Shown here: in pieces, positions 53,531 to 61,751 of the stretch
Layout: each line of letters begins with the position of its first letter
How positions within the stretch are numbered: position 1 is the stretch's first letter
Assembly (NCBI GenBank): GCA_028819235.1
Contig: JAPPMC010000095.1
Location: 1 to 64,000 of the forward strand
Reading direction: 5' to 3'
DNA: 64,000 bases
Source: Bryobacterales bacterium
Lineage (GTDB): Bacteria > Acidobacteriota > Terriglobia > Bryobacterales > UBA6623
Program-made: the position numbers and the translations under genes
Notes under the pieces: model-generated
Database searches by the model: none
Told to the model about the DNA's origin: nothing
What the model saw: only the letters and a program-made list of their open reading frames with translations

Positions 53531-54472
53531 ATGCGAGAAGCGCGCATTATTGAGAGAATCGAGTCGCTCTGGGGCGCACTGCCGGACAGCGCTGGGGTGG
53601 TTCGCGGCGATGATTGCGCGGTCCTGGAACTGCCGGGGCTGGCACATGACCTGCTGATCACGACCGACCAGATCGTAGAGGGCACCCACTTCGTCTGGGG
53701 TCGCCATTCCCCGCGCGATCTGGGCCGCAAGGCGCTGGTCAGATCCCTCAGTGACGTGGCTGCCATGGGCGGCTGGCCGCTGTTCTTGGCGCAGACGGTG
53801 TGCCTTCCCGCGAAGGCATTGGCGGGAGACTGGCATGACAAGTTTCAGCAGGGTCTGCGGCAGGCTGCGACCGAGGCAGGTGTGCCCGGCCTGGCATTGC
53901 TGGGCGGGGACGTCTCCAGCGGGGAGCGCTTTGTCGCGACTGTCACGCTCGTAGGCCGGGCCAAGCCCGGCCGCGCTCTGTTGCGCTGCGGTGCGCGGCC
54001 CGGCGACGGGCTGTTCGTCTCCGGAATGCTTGGTGGCTCCATCCTCGGCCTGCGCCGGCTCTTGGAGGAGACCGATACCGATAGGCGGGACGCTGCGGTC
54101 CGCAGGCACTGCGCCCCGTCAGCGAGAATCGCCTTGGGTCTCCAGCTCGCGGAAGTCCCCGCGACGGCCGCCATCGACGTGAGCGACGGCCTCGGGCTGG
54201 ACTTGAGCCGGCTGGCCGAGGCCAGCGGAGTGATGGCCGTTGTCGAGCAGGGTGCCGTTCCGGTCTTCCCCGGGGCCTCTCACGACGAGGCCTTGAGTTC
54301 GGGTGAGGAGTACGAGCTGCTTTTCACGCTGCCCGCCGGGACGCAACCTCCAGAGGCCCATGCCGTATCCCGGATCGGCTGGATCGAGCGGGGTGCAGGA
54401 GCCTGGGTCCAGGACTCTGGAGGCCGGCGTCGCCTTGATGCTGCCGGCTTCTCGCACTTCGCGGCGGGTTAG
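53531..54472 (+). CDS. thiL: Thiamine-monophosphate kinase
   Basis: 313 residues from ATG 53531, normal length. It phosphorylates thiamine monophosphate to thiamine diphosphate in the last step of vitamin B1 biosynthesis. The AIR synthase-like fold shows RGDDCAVLELPG, TTDQIVEGTHFVWGRHSPRDLGRKALVRSLSDVAAMGGWP (key parts TDQIVEGTHF and LSDVAAMGG), LLGGDVSSGE and AIDVSDGLGLDLSRLAEAS. The Asp-rich metal loops are intact. The frame extends upstream to 53345, but similarity begins at MREARIIERIES. No other thiamine genes are nearby. It converges on the sodium:solute symporter gene, with overlapping stop codons. Confidence 0.94.
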   Translation: MREARIIERIESLWGALPDSAGVVRGDDCAVLELPGLAHDLLITTDQIVEGTHFVWGRHSPRDLGRKALVRSLSDVAAMGGWPLFLAQTVCLPAKALAGDWHDKFQQGLRQAATEAGVPGLALLGGDVSSGERFVATVTLVGRAKPGRALLRCGARPGDGLFVSGMLGGSILGLRRLLEETDTDRRDAAVRRHCAPSARIALGLQLAEVPATAAIDVSDGLGLDLSRLAEASGVMAVVEQGAVPVFPGASHDEALSSGEEYELLFTLPAGTQPPEAHAVSRIGWIERGAGAWVQDSGGRRRLDAAGFSHFAAG

Positions 54473-55941
54473 ACGTCCATCAGGGCGTCGATGTCTGGGG
54501 CTAGCTTCCGAGGGCGGGTCGCCAGCGAGACCAGAACGAACACAACTGTGGAGGCCAGCAGCGCTACGGCGCCGACGGCCAGCCCCGGCGGCAGGAGGCT
54601 GAGGCCGTTGCGCGCCGACATTTCCAGCGTGAAGTTGAGCGCGATGCTGGTGGCGATCGATGCCACGCAGGCCTGACCGGTCGCGCGTTTCCAGTTCAGT
54701 CCGATGCAGATGCTGGGGACAATTGCAGCTGCGAAAGTTCCCCACCCGAACGTGCCTAGCAGCGCAATCAAGCTCTCCATATAGAGCGCGAACAGGGCGG
54801 ATAGCAGCAGCAGGCACCCTGTCGCAACACGGGACCAGAACAGCTCGCCCTTGAGGGGCCTGCCCAGAACCGCCATCGGCACGTCACGCACAACCGCTGC
54901 CGCGCCGAGGTTGAGGAACGAGTCCGCGGTCGACATGATCGCGGCCAGCAGGCCGGCGAACACGAGGCCTGCCAGCAGTTCCGGGGTGTAGTACAGCAGG
55001 AACGTTGGTGCGGCCAGGTCCGGGTTCTCCAGCTCGGGGTGGTCGCCCCGTGCTACCACTGTGCGCATCGCCAGACCGACGCCCATCCACAGCGTCGCTA
55101 GCACGAGATAGCTGGAGCCTGTAGCCAGGGCGCTCCAGCGCAACCGCCGGACATCCTTAAGCATCATGAGCTTAGTGATGAAGTGGGGCTGCCCGGCTGC
55201 GCCAAGGCCGAACAGCAGCATCCAGCTGAGGGCAGCCAGATCGCCGCGCGTGCCCCATGGACCGAAATACTCCGGATCCATGGCCCAGAGTGTCTGGGTC
55301 ATCGACTCCAGACCGCCGCCAACCTTGAGGCACTGGGCGAGCACGGCGATGGCCGCGCCCAACATCAGAACTCCCTGGAAAAGGTCGGTGTAGACCCCGG
55401 CCACAATGCCCCCAGCGATCGAGTAGAAGGCCAGCACGCCGAGGCCGATGGCCAAGGCGGTCAGCAGGTCAATTCCCAGCACTGCCTGCAGGACTGTGCC
55501 GATGGCCAGCACCTGCGTGCCCAGGTAGCCGATCACTCCTAGGAAAATCGCCAGGCTCATCGCCAGCGCCGGGAGGATCCCCCCGTAGCGCGCCGAGACA
55601 GCTTCGGGCAGGGTCAGGATGGGACGGGCTTCCACGAGGAGCCGCAGACGCTTGCCCGTCAGGACGTAGGTGGTCGGAAGACTGAAGGCGCACACGAAGG
55701 CCATCCACAATGAGCTCGAGCCCGACTCGTACACCAAGCCCGGCCCGCCGACGAAGCCGAATCCGCTCATGACGCTGGAGATCGAAGCCATCACGACGAC
55801 CATCGGGCCTAGGGACTTGCCTGCGAGGAAGAAGTCTGCGGCCGAGGCTGTTCGTCTCATGGCCCACACGCCGATCGCGGCGCATATGCCCAGATAGCCG
55901 ACCACGAAGGAGATGATCAGGCCCGAGTCCGCTGAGGGCAT
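54469..55941 (-). CDS. Sodium:solute symporter (SSS family)
   Basis: 490 residues with about thirteen membrane helices. SSS landmarks are YESGSSSLWMAFVCAFSLPTTY, RYGGILPALAMSLAIFLGVIGYLG, FYSIAGGIVAGVYTDLFQGVLM and LAAIMSTADSFLNLGAAAVVRDV (split here for clarity). It imports an organic solute with sodium; the substrate may be a sugar, amino acid or carboxylate. It is the third gene of a sulfatase - small membrane protein - symporter run, 14 bp after the small gene, so it plausibly imports what the sulfatase releases. Its stop codon overlaps that of thiL (TTAG). Confidence 0.87.
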   Translation of the reverse strand: MPSADSGLIISFVVGYLGICAAIGVWAMRRTASAADFFLAGKSLGPMVVVMASISSVMSGFGFVGGPGLVYESGSSSLWMAFVCAFSLPTTYVLTGKRLRLLVEARPILTLPEAVSARYGGILPALAMSLAIFLGVIGYLGTQVLAIGTVLQAVLGIDLLTALAIGLGVLAFYSIAGGIVAGVYTDLFQGVLMLGAAIAVLAQCLKVGGGLESMTQTLWAMDPEYFGPWGTRGDLAALSWMLLFGLGAAGQPHFITKLMMLKDVRRLRWSALATGSSYLVLATLWMGVGLAMRTVVARGDHPELENPDLAAPTFLLYYTPELLAGLVFAGLLAAIMSTADSFLNLGAAAVVRDVPMAVLGRPLKGELFWSRVATGCLLLLSALFALYMESLIALLGTFGWGTFAAAIVPSICIGLNWKRATGQACVASIATSIALNFTLEMSARNGLSLLPPGLAVGAVALLASTVVFVLVSLATRPRKLAPDIDALMDV

Positions 55942-55955
55942 GCGTGGTCGGTGGC

Positions 55956-56363
55956 CTACTTCTTGGCGTGGCGCGAGAGGAAATCGCGCAGCCGCTGATC
56001 GGGGAGCACCTCAGACGAGAACGTGGCTCCGTAGATCAGGCCGACTGAGAGGCCGAGAGGCGCGATGCCGTACAGCAGCATGGCCGTTCCCGGCGGTATT
56101 CCTCCCAGTGTCTGGACCGGCTCGGATGGCTTGTGGAGCCGACCGGCCAGAACCAGCAGCGCGCAGAATGCGAGTGCGAACGCCAGAAGGACCGACACGG
56201 TCCTAGCGGACGGCTGGCCCGGAGAGCGCAGCCCGAGCAGACAGAGCCCGACCAACAGAGCAACGGCGCAAATGCCGAGCGCGAGGGCGTGGCCTGAAAG
56301 CCCCGCAGCCAGAGCCGCCACGGAAACCGCGGTGAGCGCCAGCGGCAAGCCACTGGCCTTCAC
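55956..56363 (-). CDS. Small membrane protein between sulfatase and symporter
   Basis: 135 residues from a GTG at 56363 that overlaps the sulfatase stop (GTGA), so translation is probably coupled. About four membrane helices: ASGLPLALTAVSVAALAAGL, ALALGICAVALLVGLCLLGL, TVSVLLAFALAFCALLVLAG and a last one near LLYGIAPLGLSVGLIYGATF. It ends with a basic tail (SRHAKK). Size and placing resemble the short accessory subunits found beside some SSS symporters (such as DUF4212-like proteins beside acetate permeases), but family similarity was not established. The longer frame to 56435 overlaps the sulfatase and is not used. Confidence 0.6.
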   Translation of the reverse strand: MKASGLPLALTAVSVAALAAGLSGHALALGICAVALLVGLCLLGLRSPGQPSARTVSVLLAFALAFCALLVLAGRLHKPSEPVQTLGGIPPGTAMLLYGIAPLGLSVGLIYGATFSSEVLPDQRLRDFLSRHAKK

Positions 56364-57814
56364 TTCCAAGGGGTCTCCCGCTCGGCGAGGAACTCGTAGG
56401 CTTCTGGATAGGTCTTGGCCATCCGTTCCTCCCACTCGGCTGCGATACGGGGATCCTCCGGAATCTCCCCCTTGTCTCCGTAGCGCTGGATCCAGAGGTC
56501 CAGGGCCGTAGCCATCTGGGTCAGGACCTGCTGGTGTTCGGCCGAATCGGCGAGATTGTTGAGCTCGTCCGGATCCGATTGCGTGTCGTACAGCTCTTCC
56601 TCGGGGCGCGTGGACGCCAAGAACGGGAACTCGCTCTCGTCCGCCTCGCCGTGCATCCGCATCCGCGACATCTGGCGCCAGATCGGGTACGAAACCTCCT
56701 TGTAGCGGTTGAGCTGCATGTACGGCCGGTCGGGATGGTAGTTTCGGATGTACTTGTAGCGCTTGTCTCGCACAGCCCGGATGCGGTCGACCGTCTCATC
56801 GCAGCGGTCCCTGGCCGAAAAGACGTAGTCGCGGTCCAGAGCCTCGCCGAGGCCCAGCAGCGTTCTTCCCTCCATGTGCTCCGGAACCTGGATGCCGGCG
56901 ATTGCCAGAGAGGTCGCGGAGAGGTCGATTGAGCTGACCAGCTCGTCCCGGACGCTGCCGGGTTCAACCTGGCCCGGCCAGCGGATGATAAGAGGGACTC
57001 GGATTCCGCCGTCGTACAGGAATTGCTTGTCCCGCGGCATCGGCCTCCCATGGTCGCCAAAGAAGATGACCACGGTGTTGTCAGAGAGCCCGTCTTCGTC
57101 AAGCCGGTCCAGCACCCTCCCGACCTTCTCGTCAAGAATGCGGACTGCATCCAGATACCCCGCCCAGTCACGCCGCGAAATCTCGTCTTGGGGATAGTAC
57201 GCCGGCGGGCTGACGGCGTCCGGGTTTGTTGGGTTTTCGAGTCCCTCGGTGAATGACCAGACGTCAGGAGGCCGCCCACGGTGCGGCTCGAAGATGTTGA
57301 CCTGCGCGTAGAACGGCTGGCCCGGATCCCGGTCCCGCCAATCGGTGCCGTCGAACGGCCGCTCGTGTTCGAAGTTGAAGTCGGTCTTGTTGCGGCCTCC
57401 GAGACCGCTCTCGTGGTCGTTGACGGTAAAGTAGCCGGCCTCGCGGAAGTAGTCCGTGATCATGCGCACGGGGGCCGGCAGTCTGAAGCCGTCGCTCCTG
57501 TGGCTCCTGTGCCCATGGGCTCCGATGCTGGTCTGGTACATGCCCGTGATCAGAGCCGAGCGGGAGGGCGAGCACACCGGGCAGGTCACATAGGCATGCT
57601 CGAAACGTGCGCCGTCAGCCGCCAGCCGGTCGATGTTCGGCGTGTGAACTTCGCTGCTGCCGTAGCAGGACAAGTCCGGCGAAAGGTCGTCGGCGATGAT
57701 CCAGACCACGTTCCAACGGGCGTCGCCAGCGCTGGAGCACGCCTGCTGAAACGATGACGCCACCGACGCCGCGGCCGTCAGACCGCCGAGGAAATGCCTG
57801 CGAGTCGTAGCCAT
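56360..57814 (-). CDS. Exported type I sulfatase
   Basis: 484 residues. The N-terminus TTRRHFLGGLTAAASVASSF is a Tat signal followed by a possible lipobox (QQAC). The catalytic motif is CSPSR at 81-85 (C81 would be matured to formylglycine), followed by SALITGMYQ. Metal ligands include the DD in IIADDLSPD and the GDHGRPM segment near 250. The overall pattern, including HTPNIDRLAADGARFEHAYV, resembles heparan N-sulfatase/SGSH-like S1 sulfatases. It should remove sulfate from sulfated glycans outside the cytoplasm. It is followed by a small membrane protein and an SSS symporter, and preceded by tonB. Confidence 0.9.
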   Translation of the reverse strand: MATTRRHFLGGLTAAASVASSFQQACSSAGDARWNVVWIIADDLSPDLSCYGSSEVHTPNIDRLAADGARFEHAYVTCPVCSPSRSALITGMYQTSIGAHGHRSHRSDGFRLPAPVRMITDYFREAGYFTVNDHESGLGGRNKTDFNFEHERPFDGTDWRDRDPGQPFYAQVNIFEPHRGRPPDVWSFTEGLENPTNPDAVSPPAYYPQDEISRRDWAGYLDAVRILDEKVGRVLDRLDEDGLSDNTVVIFFGDHGRPMPRDKQFLYDGGIRVPLIIRWPGQVEPGSVRDELVSSIDLSATSLAIAGIQVPEHMEGRTLLGLGEALDRDYVFSARDRCDETVDRIRAVRDKRYKYIRNYHPDRPYMQLNRYKEVSYPIWRQMSRMRMHGEADESEFPFLASTRPEEELYDTQSDPDELNNLADSAEHQQVLTQMATALDLWIQRYGDKGEIPEDPRIAAEWEERMAKTYPEAYEFLAERETPWK

Positions 57815-57860
57815 AGCGGTTCCCCAATGCCGGATCGCGGCCCCACCTGCCGCCGTCGGC

Positions 57861-59258
57861 TCACGGGTTCCGCATATTGTACAGGAACGTGAACTGGAGA
57901 CGGATCTCGCCTCCCAGGTACTCTTGCGGTAGGGGCGGGAACGGATTGGAGGCGCTGACCCCGGCCACCGCGGCGCGGTCGAGCGGCGGCGTTCCGGAAC
58001 TCCTCGCTATCACGAGCTTGGGAACGGCACCGTTGCGCGCGACCGAGAACTGGATCAGAGTGCGGCCACGCGTCATCCCGCGCCTTGCGCTCTGCGGTAT
58101 CACCGCGAACCAGTTTCTTCGCACGGTCGCCAAGACCTGAGTCAGGTAGGGCCGGAAGTCCACTCCCCGCGGATCGCTGAGCAGCTCCACCAGGCTCCCG
58201 GCATCGGTAGGGCCTGGGGGCAGTCCGACGCTGGCAGTCGAGCCCCCGAACCCGTCTCCCACAGCCTGACGCGGGCCGCCGCCCCGCTTTAGGCTCGCCA
58301 CGGCGCCGGAGATGATCTGGTCCGGCCGCGGCACGAGTTCGAGCGTTCCCGCCTGGGCGCTGCCGGTGCGGCCGGGCATGCTCGCCCTTGGGTTCTCCAG
58401 CTGCAAGACAGCACGTTTGCGGCTAGGAGCCTTGGGCATTGGCAGCAGCCGCGGGTCGCGCGCGGTGGCCAGCTGCGTACCAGTGCGGAACTCCCCCGGG
58501 CTCGGGCTTTGCGCCGGGGTGGGCTCGGGTTCCGGCTCCGGTTCCGGTTCCGGCTCGGTCTCGGCAATCGCTGGGCCTTCGTCTTCCGGTTCCGGTTCCT
58601 CCTCTGGCTCGATCGGCTGCACTTCAGGCTCTTCCGGCTCGGGCTCCGGTTCGGACTCCGGCTCAGGGTCAGGCTCGGGACCGGGCCCCTCTTCCGGGGC
58701 GGGGAGTGGCAGGCCCCGGAAGCCGCTGTCGCCTTCTCCCGGAATGTCGAGGCTTGCCTGCAGGGGGGGGAGGTCGTCGAGCGGCGGTGCCATGAGCGTG
58801 ATGTGCATCGCGTTCCAGTCGGCGGGCTCCCTTAGGTCAAGCTCCATCTCGGCCGGGATGAGCAGCAGTAGCAGGAGGACCGCGTGCACCAGGGCGGATG
58901 CCGACCGGGTCATCGCCGGCGGGAAGCGCAGGCTGTGGGAGCCCCAGTCCACGCCGATCTCGAGAGGCGTGACCGGGTCGGGTGGCCACACGCCACTCCC
59001 GGAAGTGGACCTGTACCGCGCTACCGGGTCAAAGCGCTCTGCCAGCAACTCCCGCAGCGGGCCGCCGGGACGCAACGACATCGGGGAGGCATGGGCGAGC
59101 TGCCAGCGAATGCGGTCTCCGAAGGCGTGCGCCTCCAGCCACAGCGGCAGCTCACTCGGTGCCAGTTTGGACGGAGGACCCTGCGAGGCGCGTTCTGAGA
59201 CGCTCTTGCCGTAGTCCTCCAGCAAGAGGTGCAGCGCTGCCGGGCGGGGGTCGTTCAA
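57861..59258 (-). CDS. Energy transducer TonB with an N-terminal extension
   Basis: 465 residues from a TTG directly after the upstream stop. About 116 residues precede the membrane anchor ([20 protein letters not shown], ~119-138). Residues ~190-262 are a rigid Glu-Pro/Pro-Glu-rich spacer to span the periplasm. The C-terminal TonB domain reads [20 protein letters not shown], then [41 protein letters not shown] and FLYNMRNP. It would pass the proton-motive force to TonB-dependent receptors. No exbB/exbD or receptor is in the window. The long soluble N-terminal region is unusual for TonB. Confidence 0.85.
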   Translation of the reverse strand: MNDPRPAALHLLLEDYGKSVSERASQGPPSKLAPSELPLWLEAHAFGDRIRWQLAHASPMSLRPGGPLRELLAERFDPVARYRSTSGSGVWPPDPVTPLEIGVDWGSHSLRFPPAMTRSASALVHAVLLLLLLIPAEMELDLREPADWNAMHITLMAPPLDDLPPLQASLDIPGEGDSGFRGLPLPAPEEGPGPEPDPEPESEPEPEPEEPEVQPIEPEEEPEPEDEGPAIAETEPEPEPEPEPEPTPAQSPSPGEFRTGTQLATARDPRLLPMPKAPSRKRAVLQLENPRASMPGRTGSAQAGTLELVPRPDQIISGAVASLKRGGGPRQAVGDGFGGSTASVGLPPGPTDAGSLVELLSDPRGVDFRPYLTQVLATVRRNWFAVIPQSARRGMTRGRTLIQFSVARNGAVPKLVIARSSGTPPLDRAAVAGVSASNPFPPLPQEYLGGEIRLQFTFLYNMRNP

Positions 59259-60221
59259 TTAGCTGAGCGCGGAGAGAGTCTTCGAGACCAACCTCGAATG
59301 TTTCTCGATGGCCTCCCTTATTCTAAGTGCGAGGTCCAGCGCTGCGAGGCCTTCTCGGCCGGTCACCGGCGGCTCTTGGCAGTTCCTGACTGCCTTGACG
59401 AACGCCTCGAGTTGGCGGCGCAGCGGTTCGTCCCGGCCGGGGCGGATGGGACGGACGCGCAGGTCCGATGAGGATCCGACCGCGATGCGCACGCCGCTTT
59501 GCGACATGTAGTCGATCGAGACGTACTCGCCCGGCTGAAAGAACCGCAACTTGCGGACCTTCTCGGTCGACACGCGGCTCGCCGTCAGGTTCGCGACACA
59601 CCCGGACTCGAACTGAAGGCGCGCGTTGGCTATGTCGGCATGCGTGCTGACGACGGGGACGCCGCTGGCATCGACCTTGCACACTGGGGAGTGCGCCAGA
59701 TTGAGCACAATATCGATGTCGTGAATCATCAGGTCCAGCACGACGTCGATGTCCAGGCTTCTCGGGCTGAACGGGCTCAGCCGGTGGATCTCAAAGAACA
59801 GAGGGACGGTAGCATTCGCAGCGGCGATCTGCACGGCCGGGTTGAATCGCTCCAAGTGGCCGACCTGCAGGATCCGGCCCATGCGCTCGGCTGTCTGCAC
59901 GAGCTCTAGGGCGCCCTCTGCCCCCGCCGCGAGCGGCTTTTCGACCAAGATGTCGAAGCCCCTCTTGAGCAAGGCCAGCCCGACCGGCACGTGTAGCACG
60001 GTCGGCACTGCGACGCTCGCCGCCCGGATGCTGTCCGGGAGGCTGCCGATGTCCTCCACTGGGTCACAGCCGAACTCCCCGGCGACCCGCCCGGCGCGGT
60101 CCCGGTCCGGATCCACGACGGCGACCAGCCGGGCCTCCGGCATGGCCGAGTACACGCGGGCGTGCTGTCGCCCGAACGCTCCAACGCCAACCACTGCCAC
60201 ATCTACCGGGTCTGGTGCCAT
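59259..60221 (-). CDS. Gfo/Idh/MocA-family oxidoreductase (GnnA/WlbA-like)
   Basis: 320 residues from ATG 60221 (GGAAGAG upstream); a GTG at 60236 is possible. The Rossmann motif is VVGVGAFGRQHARVYSAMP, the catalytic Lys lies in ILVEKPLAAG, and IHDIDIVLNLAHSP is the second-domain His/Asp segment. The GHLERFNPAV element is typical of UDP-N-acetylglucosamine 3-dehydrogenases such as GnnA, which start 2,3-diamino-sugar synthesis for lipid A. No GnnB-like transaminase is adjacent, so the precise reaction is open. Cytosolic, unlike the Tat-exported relative at 37884-39194. Its stop abuts the TonB start. Confidence 0.83.
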   Translation of the reverse strand: MAPDPVDVAVVGVGAFGRQHARVYSAMPEARLVAVVDPDRDRAGRVAGEFGCDPVEDIGSLPDSIRAASVAVPTVLHVPVGLALLKRGFDILVEKPLAAGAEGALELVQTAERMGRILQVGHLERFNPAVQIAAANATVPLFFEIHRLSPFSPRSLDIDVVLDLMIHDIDIVLNLAHSPVCKVDASGVPVVSTHADIANARLQFESGCVANLTASRVSTEKVRKLRFFQPGEYVSIDYMSQSGVRIAVGSSSDLRVRPIRPGRDEPLRRQLEAFVKAVRNCQEPPVTGREGLAALDLALRIREAIEKHSRLVSKTLSALS

Positions 60222-60257
60222 TGGCCGCTCTTCCACTTGGATCGTGCGCGCGAGTCT

Positions 60258-61706
60258 TTAGCGCAGGTCGTACGCGGCCATTTCGGTCTGGTTGCGGACG
60301 TACAGGATGCCGTCTGCCATGGCCGGCACGTTCCAGGTCTTGCCGGGGATCGCCTCGAAGCGCGCCAGCTCTCGGTACTCCTCGGGCGTGGCCTCCACGA
60401 GCGCGAGGTCGCCTTGCTCGCTTACCACTATCAAGTGCCCGCCGGCGTGGAGCAGCTGTCCGTAGCGATACCTGCCCTGCTTCCAGTGGCGCTCGCCCGT
60501 TCGGACGTCCAACGCGACCATGATTCCCTCGTCCAGCCCGTAGACCACCCCACTGGCGAGAACTGAGGGGTTGAACTTGTTCTTCATGTTGCGGTTGAAC
60601 CAGACTTCCTCGACCGAAAAGGCTTCGCCGTCGGCCGTGATCTTCAGCAGCGCCGCTCCGTGGCCATAACCGGATGAAACAAACACGTGTTCCCCGTCAA
60701 CCACTAGGGGTTGGGCGCAGTTCGCGTCGTAGGAAGTCCTCCACGGATGGCTCCAAAGAAGCGAGCCGTCATCGAGCGATGCGCCCAGAACTCGCGTGCC
60801 GCTGATGACGAGCAGCTGTCTGCGCCCGGCCAGTTCGGCGACCTGCGGCGAGACATACCCTGCCTTGTCGTTCAGAGCGGACCAGCGTACGTCACCGCTC
60901 AACTTGTCGTAGGCGATGATCGACCTGCCCCGGCGGCCTCCCGGCAACGTGACGACGATGTCGTCCACGACCAGCGGGGCGCCCGCCATGCCCCAAGTGA
61001 GGTTGTCGGCCCCCGCGTCTGCGAGGATGTTCCGCTCCCACAGGACGCGGCCATCGGAGGCCTGCAGGCACGTCAGGTGTCCACTGGCGCCAAGCGCGTA
61101 AAGGCGTCCGTCGGACCATGTTGGGGTCGCTCGCGGGCCGTCGCCGCCCATGGACTCACTGAAGCGGGCCCTCCATGAGTGCTCCCACGCTTGGCTCCCG
61201 TCCTCGATCCGGTAGGCTGCAACGACTTCCCGGCCTCTTCGCTGCTCGATAGTGAAGACGAGCGAATCGGCGACAACCATGGATGCGTACCCGCCGCCGA
61301 TCTGCTGCCGCCAGAGCTCCGGCGGACCCTCGGCGGGCCAGTCCGTGCGAATCTTGGTCTCGCCGTAGATCCCGGCTCGGCCTGGGCCACGGTACTCTGT
61401 CCAGTAGTTGGCGGGGCCTGTCGGCTGCTCGACGGCGGGTGCCGGTTTGGCTGCGACTGCCGACCGCTCCAAGTCCTGCCGGGCGGGGTGCGCTTGCGCC
61501 CGCTCCTGGGCCCGGCGGGATTCCTCCAAGTCCTGCATGCGCCGCTCGGAGTTGGCGTGCTCGATGACGATGCCGCGCCCCGATCCCGACAGCCCGACGC
61601 TGGCGCCAGACCACCGGATATAGGCCGTTCCGCAAAGCGCCACGGCCACCAGTGCAGCTGCCCCGTACAGGCATGCTCTCAATACACGACTGCCCATCGT
61701 CATCAA
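60258..61706 (-). CDS. Membrane-anchored PQQ-like beta-propeller repeat protein
   Basis: 482 residues. ATG 61706 has an ideal ribosome binding site (GAAAGGAG, six bases upstream). A single membrane helix near the N-terminus (ACLYGAAALVAVALCGTAYI) anchors it. After a charged spacer, repeated W-propeller blades follow: LVFTIEQRRGREVVAAYRIEDGSQAWEH, LYALGASGHLTCLQASDGRVLWE, IIAYDKLSGDVRWSA, LGASLDDGSLLWSHPW and VALDVRTGERHWKQG (each is a blade signature). Similar proteins are abundant in Planctomycetes and Acidobacteria. It may be a structural or BamB-like protein rather than a PQQ enzyme; no dehydrogenase motif was seen. Confidence 0.78.
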   Translation of the reverse strand: MMTMGSRVLRACLYGAAALVAVALCGTAYIRWSGASVGLSGSGRGIVIEHANSERRMQDLEESRRAQERAQAHPARQDLERSAVAAKPAPAVEQPTGPANYWTEYRGPGRAGIYGETKIRTDWPAEGPPELWRQQIGGGYASMVVADSLVFTIEQRRGREVVAAYRIEDGSQAWEHSWRARFSESMGGDGPRATPTWSDGRLYALGASGHLTCLQASDGRVLWERNILADAGADNLTWGMAGAPLVVDDIVVTLPGGRRGRSIIAYDKLSGDVRWSALNDKAGYVSPQVAELAGRRQLLVISGTRVLGASLDDGSLLWSHPWRTSYDANCAQPLVVDGEHVFVSSGYGHGAALLKITADGEAFSVEEVWFNRNMKNKFNPSVLASGVVYGLDEGIMVALDVRTGERHWKQGRYRYGQLLHAGGHLIVVSEQGDLALVEATPEEYRELARFEAIPGKTWNVPAMADGILYVRNQTEMAAYDLR

Positions 61707-61751
61707 GTGCTCCTTTCGCTCGAACCCCTCAGCGGATGCCCTATCCCTAGC

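Noticed and set aside
58500-58700. Tandem repeats read as a possible CRISPR-like or satellite array
   Set aside because: The GGTTCCGGTTCC-like repetition is the coding sequence for the Glu-Pro spacer of TonB on the opposite strand; there are no spacers.
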